Positions 55,386-64,000 of a stretch of DNA of 64,000 bases are shown piece by piece. Numbering within the stretch: position 1 is the first letter of the stretch; each line of letters begins with the position of its first letter. The DNA lies in NCBI GenBank assembly GCA_033032175.1, contig CM065304.1:13702001-13766000 (forward strand), read 5' to 3'. Both the position numbers and the translations under genes were made by a program. The notes below the pieces were generated by a model. The model was not told where the DNA came from and ran no database searches. It saw nothing but the letters and a program-made list of their open reading frames with translations. Source of the stretch: Saturnia japonica (lineage: Eukaryota; Arthropoda; Insecta; Lepidoptera; Saturniidae).

Positions 55386-55645
55386 ACTTACTGATAGCAT
55401 GTAATCCCAGCATCTTTATTATTTATTGTAGTAGGTATTGTTTTACATGGTTTTATAACGCATACTGGCATTATCTTTGGCTTATTTAATAAAATACAGC
55501 TGCTTGTCAACGTGACAGTGTTGTTGGAATGACAGACTTGATCAGGCCAATTTCGGCGTGATTTTTGGTATCCGATTTGTTATAGTACACCGACAGCATC
55601 TAATTGTATCGCCAGCTTCAACCAATAATTAATCTATGAATTTAT
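55386..55645 (+). repeat. Interspersed repeat R3, copy 2
   Basis: Matches 21430-21645 on the same strand and 59105-59365 on the other. The longest shared blocks are CGCATACTGGCAT, GTTGGAATGACAGACTTGAT and CACCGACAGCATCTAATTG. It begins CTTACTGATAGCATGTAATC, which the copy at 59105 shares at its far end, so this is close to full length (about 260 bp). Confidence 0.78.
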
Positions 55646-57677
55646 GTAACATAAGATCAATTTTATAAATAACACGAACAAGATATTGATCTAAAAATTA
55701 TGCTATGTTGACACTTCTTTTATTTTAAGAGTTGGCATTGTTTTAATTTTGATTATTTTAAGACTTATTTTTTCTTCGCATGAGACGTAGTGTTAAACTC
55801 CGATATAAGTTATCAATTAGGTACCCACACCTTCGAATTATACGCACCTAAATATCGCGTGTGTAATTGATTATTTGCGTACTACCTTCATAACAGCCTA
55901 CCTTATATTGTAACAAACTACTAATAATATTAATAAATTATCAAATATTAAGATAAATAGGTACGTAAATATGGCTCCTTAAAATAAAAAAAAGTTGAAC
56001 AATAGGTAAAAGTTTTCCGTGGTTATGATAGTATGATAGTTGCTTTAAATTCTCCATTAGATCATAAAGGGTACAATTACCTACATACTTCCAAGTACTG
56101 AAGGTTATTTATTGTTCTACGGAGATATCTCGATTCCTCATCAAACTTAAGTTACGTTTTCTAAGTTCATAAAGAATACGCCCTCCAAACATTGTCCAAT
56201 CAGAAACCTAATAAAATGGGGTTTAAAGATACCGCCCACGAAATGTATCCACCCACACTGTCATTGCCACCCCCGACAGTAAAGTTAGCCCGGAGAATAT
56301 TATAATCATTCGTTAGTCCCTGATTGACGTGTAGAGTCTATCCTGTTGTATTGGAAAGAACATTTAAATATAGGTGAGTCTGGTTTCATAAATATATTTT
56401 TTTATATAAAATGTTTATAACTAGAAATGGTATAATTGTAAATGGAGAAAAATTTATTTGTCGAACTTGTTGGATCTAGATTTATGCGTAATAGGACCTC
56501 TATAGCTATTATCTATTAAAACCTTATAAATATTATAAAGTTACCTACTATTTCAGAATAATTTAATGAAAAAAATAATTTTGAAAATTGATAAAAAATA
56601 ATTTATCTAATTATAAAATAGTTTAATTTAAACTACGAATTTCTACCAAGTTATTTGAGTTACAGTCAACCTTCCAACGCATGTGTAATATTGCATTGTT
56701 ACAGGACTGCTTTTTACAGTGTGTAGTCGTAGTTATTTACGTTTTAGTGGCGAAGATTTTTAAAAGAGGTTTATTACCGTCGGATAACGAATAAAAGAAA
56801 TCCATGTACCTACATAATAAGTGGTTATTACTGAATTTGGTATTATTGACTGACCTGAACATATCATATCATCCCTTTGCTACCACTACTAACCCTATGC
56901 CGGCGAAAAGTCTTTGCAGAATTAGAGATGTTTAAAAAAGTATATAGGTAGTGCTTTCATTATTAAATGCAACGATAAACGTTTAACCAATAGATGACGC
57001 GCAAGTCATATTATATGTACCTTCTAGATAGTAAGTAAATAAAAAATACACATCTGAATGTAACTCTAGATGGTTAACTTTTACTTGAATTTACGGAATA
57101 TAGGACAAAAAATTAAAGAGTTTTTTATAGAATCTATATAAAATATTATAGCGATCACCAGAGACCTCACCTTTAGGTGTTCAACTCATTTGTGCGCGCG
57201 GCCCCATATGTGTGTTAAAGGGTGTATAGATAGAGTGACTACGTGTGCGTGTCAAGAAGTACAGTCAAGTACACAAGAGAATTCTATTAGTTATTTTACA
57301 TAAATGATGTCGAAAGTTTTTACATTTTATTTGTTCAAATTTAAAATAAAACAAGATCTCAATTAGGTGCGGTCATATTGAACATATTATTTAGTATCAT
57401 AACCGCTAGAAATATCAAATAATGAACTTTCTATTAATTTCATTATTCCCGTCACGTTCTGTTCAATGTTATATAAAGTAATTGTATATTTTTTAATTCC
57501 TCAAATATTTTCAGGATGATATGGTGACAGACGAAGAATTTTTATAAGTACCATATTGCTAAGTATTTTTTTCTGTTACCATTGCTGAATATCTATCTTT
57601 TTAAAATTAGAATTTGACGTTTCAGTATTTTCAATATATTCATTCATTTTCAGCTATTTATAATATAAAATATGATG
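55646..57677. other. No recognisable gene
   Basis: AT-rich sequence; no supported gene, paired repeat or RNA. Confidence 0.4.
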
Positions 57678-57880
57678 TTATCCATACTAATATTATAAAT
57701 GCGAAAACAACTCTGTCTTTCTGTCTGTTACGTTTTCACGCCTAGAACGCTTATCAAATTTTGATGAATTTTAATATACCTAGAGATAGATTGGACCCTG
57801 ATAGACTATTTAGTTTTGAGTTTCAGCTTTTCGAACTGAAATTAAATAAAGCTGTCCTGAATAATTGTCACATCTGTATT
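57678..57880 (+). repeat. Helitron-like or related repeat, 5' part
   Basis: Begins CATACTAATATTATAAATGC, then CTGTCTTTCTGTCTGTTACG and TTTTGATGAATTTTAATATACC, the opening of a very common lepidopteran repeat. The right end is not defined. Confidence 0.6.
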
Positions 57881-58526
57881 TAGGACGTTTGCCTTCTAGA
57901 CCATCGATATGTTTGTACCAAAATTTATCCAAATTGGTTTGATGGGTTCTTCATACACATTTTCATCCCCTATTTAAAGCCAAATAAAGAAAGAAAGAAA
58001 GTGTTATCCTTGATTGACAGTGAGACTTTACTTTATTTATCAAGGCAAGCAATCATAGTAACGAAGTAATGGTAAAGTACGATCTTTTACAGGAGCTTAT
58101 GAGTAGTAATCTTTTGGAGATTGCCACAGTTTTTATAATAACTCACCTTATAAGTTATGTTTACAGATTTTAAAGTATGATTATATAACTGATTTATTTT
58201 TTAAATGAATAACTTACATAAGTATTAAATGAAGATCAAGTTTTCGTGATACTATTCCTTCTAAAAAGAGTAATTAGCGTATTTATTATGAAAAGTAGGT
58301 ACCTACTATTGTTTCAATATAAAATATTTTTATTGTGGTTGCTTATATCTGAGAAGTCTTTTTGTTATTTTTTCATAATAAACGAAAAAAGATCCCTACT
58401 TTAAAAAAATAATAATTTCAATACCGCTTACCGACTTAAAATGTACCTTACTTTTTCTGTCGTATGTCACTGCAAAACCACGTAAATAACTTTACAAAGA
58501 TTATAAAACAGCTATGGATACATAAA
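57881..58526. other. No recognisable gene
   Basis: AT-rich spacer with no supported feature. Confidence 0.35.
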
Positions 58527-58534
58527 CATACCAT

Positions 58535-58781
58535 CACGCCTGTATTCCCCGAAGGGTTAGGCAGAGGTGTACTAATGTGGTGTACAGTTCAAGGGTATGT
58601 TTTTAGGTCCCTTGTAATAGGGGGCGAGCCTATTGCCATTAATCGGGCACGAAACCAAACTCCGAGCTGCCACTGAGAATTTTATAGGAAAAACTCAATA
58701 ACACTTTGCTCGACCTGGGATTCGAACCCAGGACTTCGCTCATAGCAGTCGCGCTTATGACCACTAGGTTAACGAGGCAGT
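58535..58781 (-). mobile_element. tRNA-derived SINE, complete with target duplication
   Basis: Reading on the minus strand: a tRNA-like head with an A box TAACCTAGTGG (58771-58761) and a perfect B box GGTTCGAATCC (58728-58718), the body CTCAGTGGCAGCTCGGAGTT and AATAGGCTCGCCCCCTATTA, and the tail GTACACCTCTGCCTAACCC to GGCGTGATGG. CATACCAT flanks both sides (58527-58534 and 58782-58789). Transcription would be by RNA polymerase III from the internal boxes. It is the best-preserved of three copies in this window. Confidence 0.9.
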
Positions 58782-58789
58782 CATACCAT

Positions 58790-59104
58790 ATTATGTTAAA
58801 ATAGGATGCGCGGCATAATTTACAAACTGCACTTACGCGGTCTTACACTCGCAATGACGATATACTTATTCATCTACCAAAAATGTGATTGTCTACCAAG
58901 TCATATTTTAACCTTAGTAGCTAATTTTGTTTACTAGTTCTTCCTTTAAACATAAAGTTGGTTTTACGATGATACAAATTCAGTCTCCTTTAACACGAAT
59001 TTATTTGAATATTACTAGCAAAACTGACCAAGAGCTAGATAGTTAATAGATATAGTCCAATGGTCAAAGTGACTTTCTATTTATAACGGAAATTTCATAG
59101 GTAA
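58790..59104. other. No recognisable gene
   Basis: Spacer with no supported feature. Confidence 0.35.
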
Positions 59105-59365
59105 GGACCATAGATTAATTATTAGTTGAAGCTGGCACTACAACTGATACCGTGGGCATACTATAAAAAATCGGCTATTAAAATCACGCTGGAACTGGCG
59201 TGATCAAGTCAGTGGCATTCCTACAAGACTGTCACGTTGACAAGCATCGTATTTCATAAAATAATTCAAAGATAATGCCAGTATCCGTAGTGATAAGTGA
59301 AGCTATGTAAAATCAATAATACAATAAATAATAATAAGCATGCTGGAACTACATACTATCAGTAA
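59105..59365 (-). repeat. Interspersed repeat R3, copy 3
   Basis: Complement of the 55386 copy, with ATAGATTAATTATTAGTTGA at one end and CATGCTGGAACTACATACTA at the other. It is about 260 bp and non-coding. Confidence 0.78.
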
Positions 59366-59961
59366 GTATTAAATAATGTTATAGTATCAACGCAAAATAA
59401 TATGAACCAACAATATTAAATGGCGGCATTCAGTGTTACCGCGTAATGACAACCAGTTTTCCAATGGTTTAGATTTTATTATTGTCACTAATTATATTTT
59501 TATATAGGAACTGACGATTCTAACTTCCTACTTTTTAAACTTAAGTATATAACGGCAATATTATATTGAAATGTTTCTATTTAAATAAAACATTGACACT
59601 GGCAAATGCTTCTGCGGCGCCAAAACAAGAAGAAAACTTCTAATCAACTTCAGAACTAAAGGAGGATCTCTAATAAATGCGTACTTTTATCAAACGACCT
59701 AATACTATTATTTATGTGTATTGTTCTATTACATATAAATATTATTAGTATGTATTAGACATGAGTAATTCAGCAAAATTTCTTGCGCTAACTCAAGCGC
59801 GAAAATAGAACGCGAGGCAAGAGAGTTAGAGAAATGTATGAGTCAGATGACCGGTACAGCGGCGCGGCGCGGCTTGACGCTGTGCCGTAGCCGGCTCGCT
59901 GCACTGAAGTGCGCTGTGCTCCAACACATTTGGAATAAGTGTGTTAACACATCTGGCACAC
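59366..59961. other. No gene; GC-rich patch
   Basis: A GC-rich stretch at 59855-59920 (GGCGCGGCGCGGCTTGACGC) stands out; origin unknown. No coding signal. Confidence 0.35.
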
Positions 59962-60064
59962 TAATAGTCCAAGTCCGGTGAAGCTGTAAAAGCCGCAGCG
60001 GCTCTGTTTTTGGGTAGGGCCCCTAAGGCTAACAGTGAAGTCAGATCAAAAAAAAAAAAAAAAA
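59962..60064 (+). mobile_element. Very short LINE 3' tail
   Basis: Only the last 100 bases of the jockey-like LINE: CAAGTCCGGTGAAGCTGTAA, GCAGCGGCTCTGTTTTTGGG and AACAGTGAAGTCAGATC, then about 17 A. An extreme 5' truncation. Confidence 0.85.
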
Positions 60065-61960
60065 TTGTTTTGGTGCAATTGCGCGGCGTAGAGCAGTGTT
60101 GCTCATGTCTAGTATGTATGTTTGACAATGTGTATCTCAGGAACTAGGTACTAAACCGATTTTGATGAAACTTTTTCGGTTGATTAGATATCATTATTTT
60201 CAGCGTTTTTTATAAAGTTTATCATTTCAGTATACATATTAGTTAACGCTTCAGACTTCACTTACGAGGAAAGGATCAACTTAGTTTTAAAAAAATATTT
60301 TTATTTTACTATTTTCGGTAGGTTTGTTAGTTTTCGATGTACCTTATATTATTTTTAAATCTTCAAACTATCACCATACATATTTTATAAAATTATTTTC
60401 AAAGGCTACGTAGTCATTATTACTATTTTTGTTTTGTTTTATGTTTCCTGTGGATCCTGTTACTTTGACCATTGGACTATAGCATAGTACTAAAATGCTG
60501 CGGAATCCTATAGCGCATACACGGCTCGCTCTTGGTCAGTTTTGCTATTAAAATTCCAATAAATTCACGTAAAAGGAGATTGAATATGTATCGTCGTAAA
60601 ACCTACTTTATGTCTGAAGGAACATATAATAATAAAAATAAGCTATCAATGTTAAAATATGACTTGTTAGATGAATATACAATATGTATTAAAACCCCCG
60701 TCGGATTCGTGAAGATGTTATTAGGTATCGAGATTATATTCTGTTTATGATATCTATCTCTGATCATAAGTAAAAAAGAGGACAAATAAGCAAAAAAATA
60801 TCAACACTAATTTTTGTGTCACTCTTACTATCAGAAAAAGTATTTAATATGAATATTTAAGCAGATATATCTTTAACAAAATTCGAAGAGAATTTACTGA
60901 CATTTTTTTGGGCAGCAAACAGGCAGACTCGACAGCCTTCCTGATGATAATTGTTACCGTCGCCTATGTACAACTGAAACACAGCATTACAGCCATGTTG
61001 AAGACCTTGAAGACCGTATTTCATTATCCAGAACTAACACAAATTTTAACGGAAAAATAAGTTTTTTTTCTCTAGTGATCAGAATCTGTATGATACCATG
61101 TTTTACGGTCTTTGTAGTATTTAAAATAAATCTACATAAAATTTACGTTAAATATAAATGAATTTTTATTGAAGAACATTATTTATGTAATTTTATTAGA
61201 GAATTCGTGGTTTAAACCCGTAGTAGCTTTTACTGTTCATAGACAATTAGTCTGTTGGAACCCCATCATTTACACCGCACATACGGTGTAATTGAGTCCT
61301 ACAGGTCACGCCACAATTATTACGAAAACATGTCAGTATTTTGCCGACAATTACTTTCCATCGATAAGTCTATACGATACACCTATTATTTTATCAATAT
61401 GTCAATCACACATAGAATCATGTAGGTACCTACTTTTCAATGTTGGAATTGTATAAGAAAACAGTCATTCTAGGTACCTGTTGTAGGCGTACCTTTAACA
61501 TTTATTATTCTTAATAAATAGTTTCGACATTACTTGTATTTAATCACTATTATTAAACTACCTGATGATTATATCCATGTGTTCTCTTTTTATTAATTTT
61601 TTGTGACATTTCAGTACCATGTGATATAATATAATAGGTAAAACAATTTTTGAGTTTCGTAATTTAGAACCAGAATTCGCTTCAAAGCAAATTTGTACTG
61701 TAAATCCTTTTCAACGCGAGATGTGACGCGACGGTTTTTTCAGTACTTTAGAAATAGTAGGTTACATCTATTTAGAAGATACAACTCTTTATCTTTCTCT
61801 CTACATCCTGATGAATAAATAGCACGGTAACAAATTGTCTAAGACATAAATTGCTATTAACGGAGACAAAATATGAAGGTCGATGATTTTTTTTTCAATG
61901 AACTTTTATATCCTATTTTAAATTGAAGCTTGAAAAAGTATAATTATTATACATATATTA
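60065..61960. other. No gene; decayed repeat near 60115-60260
   Basis: GTATCTCAGGAACTAGGTAC and ACCGATTTTGATGAAACTTT are typical of a frequent moth repeat. The remainder has no supported feature. Confidence 0.4.
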
Positions 61961-61962
61961 TA

Positions 61963-62483
61963 CTAGCTGTGCCCCACGGTTTCACCCGTGTTTTTATGCG
62001 ACAAACATTTCGCTGCCAACGTACCAGTGAGAACCAGTTCTCACTTCCCGTAAGAACAAATGATTTTAATTTTTCATTATCTCCTAAACTATGTGTCGAA
62101 ATAAAATGCTATAAAGGGCGAAATTTAACTACATACAGTAATCTTTATGATGAAGTAAATTTGTTTGTAATTTTAATATGCCATGCCTAAAATTAATGCT
62201 CAAAAACAAATCTTTAAAAAAAAATCACAAATTACCTTATTGTGGCTTATGTATATGAGATACGCATATGATAACGCTGACTTTTTTAAATATATACTAA
62301 GGACCAATATTTTTGTAGAACTTTGTATTTACGTATCATTAAATATTACGCCAGCGCACACGGATATAGCAGTTCAAGAGGGCTGCCACTACCGACTTAC
62401 TTAACAAAAACCAATATTTAAGACTAACTGTGAGTTGTACATTGTAGATAGTATATACTATTACTGTAATACTATTATATATT

Positions 62484-62514
<31 letters not shown>

Positions 62515-62668
62515 GGTACTACATACATACAATACTGTATATAATATTTACTATTATATGTGTACTATTATTATATTGTTATTACTTAATACTGGTAGTT
62601 CCAGAGATCAGCGTGTTTAAACAAACAAACAAAAAACTTTTCCGCTTTATTATATTAGTACCTATAGA
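61963..62668 (-). mobile_element. Non-autonomous Helitron, family H1 copy 3
   Basis: In reverse orientation it starts TCTATAGGTACTAATA (62668) and ends CCGTGGGGCACAGCTAG (61963). It shares CCTTATTGTGGCTTATGTAT and GTTTGTTTAAACACGCTGAT blocks with copies 1 and 2. A TA-repeat expansion (about 62485-62513) lies inside. No protein is encoded. Confidence 0.75.
62485..62513. repeat. TA dinucleotide microsatellite
   Basis: About 14 TA units inside the Helitron, absent at the same place in the copies at 8688 and 17388. Confidence 0.9.
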
Positions 62669-63438
62669 TATATTCCAAATCTATTATATATTTAAAATAT
62701 TTTATTAAAATTATTAAACAGGAAACAAAAAATCCGACTTCAACAAAAACCCTTAAAAATATTTTTCTATTTTGTTGCATTTTGTTTGATTCCCAGACGT
62801 CGTACTTTAAATATTACATAGGCTATGTCACTCCCACGATTATGACGAATCTAACGACACCTCGTATGCTAAAATCCATCAACCCGCTTAAGCGTGCCAA
62901 AGAAATAGACATATATATATATATACATATTATATATACATACATACATACGCTCGAAAAACATAAACCTCCTTTTTCGCAGTCGGATAAAAATTTAGAA
63001 ATGAAGAAGTGACTGACATAGGTTTTAGAATTTTCCTCCGTTTTGTTAGAATCAGGATCATTTATGATAACAGCCTAAACAATTTGAATGTAGTTTACAA
63101 ATTAATAAATGGCTTAATAGCAGGAATGGTTTGTATTACTATAATTACGCTTTTACTTATAGAGGTTAAGTATGTAATGTCGATAAATGTATGGAGAATT
63201 TGGTAAAAAATACCTACGTACTCAAAGCAAAACAAATCTTTCATAAGAAGTTAGCCTGAGATCTAGTAGAGTATCTGAGTTGTAGTCTATAATACACTAT
63301 ACAGCGTTATATCTTTTATAATAAGCTCTAAACAGCTACAACAAATAAAAAGTAAATTCGACAATAAAACAATTAATTATAATAATTAAATAAACTTAGC
63401 TTTTCGTAAAGGATTGCAAAACTCAACTTTTTTGTATG
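62669..63438. other. No recognisable gene
   Basis: AT-rich spacer. Short open frames and an ATACATACATA run near 62936-62952; nothing supported. Confidence 0.35.
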
Positions 63439-63439
63439 C

Positions 63440-63666
63440 CTTTATGCATATATATTCCCCGAAGGATTAGGCAGAGGTGTACTAATGTATACCCAAAGTT
63501 CGTCAAGTATATTTTTGTTCCCATGTAAGTAATAGAGGGCGAGCTTATTGAAATTAATCTGGCACAAAGCCAATTTCCGAGCTGATACTGAGAATTTCAT
63601 AGAAAACCCCAATAACACTTTGCTCGACCTGGGAATCGAACCCAGGACCTCGAGCATAGCAGTCAG
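63440..63666 (-). mobile_element. tRNA-derived SINE, head truncated
   Basis: Matches the SINE at 58535-58781 (complement), from the tail TTCCCCGAAGGATTAGGCAG to the B box region GGGAATCGAACCCAGG (one mismatch in the box). It stops within the head at CATAGCAGTCAGTC, so the A box is missing. Confidence 0.85.
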
Positions 63667-63734
63667 TCTTTATGTATTTTAGATTACAACGGTATGATTG
63701 TCAAACTGTGAATTGGATTGACATATAAAATTAT

Positions 63735-63864
63735 TTTAGTTGGGTATTATCAAAGCTTAAATGGGTCAGATATCGTATGGTGGGATCGAGGCGAGGTGAG
63801 GTTTTTAGTTGCTGTTTTTCATACACGAAATATATTATGTGAACGAAGTAGCGGGCACAGCTAG
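63735..63864 (+). mobile_element. Helitron 3' end fragment
   Basis: Ends ACGAAGTAGCGGGCACAGC plus TAG (CTAG at 63861-63864). Similar to 21290-21406. The 5' part is not recognisable. Confidence 0.55.
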
Positions 63865-64000
63865 TGTACAATATTTAAAGTATGAAAAGTATCTAATTTT
63901 CCTCCGTTTGGTATGCCATAGCACTGGGCCACTCTGTATGTTCTTCAAGCTAACACAGTATTTTATTAAACCAGCACAATGGTGACAAGTGTCGAAGGAT

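Noticed and set aside
58705..58781. tRNA gene
   Set aside because: A and B boxes are good, but the sequence runs on into a SINE body and tail, has matching target duplications, and lacks a well-paired acceptor stem. It is a SINE head.

Overview
The window is AT-rich eukaryotic DNA that looks like a moth or butterfly genome. One conserved multi-exon host gene with GT-AG introns sits in a dense, nested field of transposable elements. Several of these are hallmarks of Lepidoptera: a tRNA-derived SINE, short Helitrons ending in CTAG, jockey-like LINE tails, and mariner elements. I see no prokaryotic operons, CRISPR arrays or rRNA operon. The assignment to Lepidoptera rests on repeat character, not on a marker gene.

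The clearest host gene is a suppressor of cytokine signalling of the SOCS6/SOCS7 type at 5228-9856 on the + strand. It has five exons, an SH2 domain and a C-terminal SOCS box. Its first exon or exons were not found, and its last intron is filled with Helitrons and a MITE-like element. A second, weaker host candidate is a small five-exon gene at 43941-45062, with mutually compatible splice phases but one internal frameshift. A BRCT-like exon lies at 39752-39901, between two copies of the same LTR.

Layout. 1-912: DD41D mariner next to a SINE. 912-4818: no gene, with an interspersed repeat and then a Harbinger-like MITE at 4819-5090. 5228-9856: SOCS gene. 9857-14931: mostly unassigned, with LINE ORF1 debris. 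14932-16232: complete but dead DD41D mariner with TA target duplication. 17388-24150: Helitrons, LINE 3' ends and MITEs. 24151-26613: TA-flanked inverted-repeat element interrupted by a minus-strand LINE. 26778-29230: remnants of a DD34D mariner, a copia element and a BEL/Pao element side by side. 29471-30489: MITE-like element with a LINE tail inserted (12-bp target duplication). 32617-34569: DNA transposon with about 460-bp terminal inverted repeats and a Cys-rich protein. 35005-38513: Ty3/gypsy deletion derivative with LTRs, 4-bp target duplication and an unusual hairpin tandem array. 39283-40460: paired LTRs around the BRCT-like exon. 40996-43013: jockey-like LINE with an internal deletion. 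43941-45062: candidate small gene. 46817-47014: mariner 5' fragment. 49480-52100: hAT transposase pseudogene split by a miniature LTR element. 53590-54890: LINE fragments. 55386-64000: Helitron, SINE and other repeats.

No genes here work together as a pathway. The interesting content is nested mobile-element structure, including a miniature LTR element inside a hAT pseudogene, a long-TIR element carrying a CXC-like protein, and a possible exon capture or exon sandwich. I found no convincing new defence or metabolic system. Coordinates of degenerate repeats are approximate unless stated as exact.
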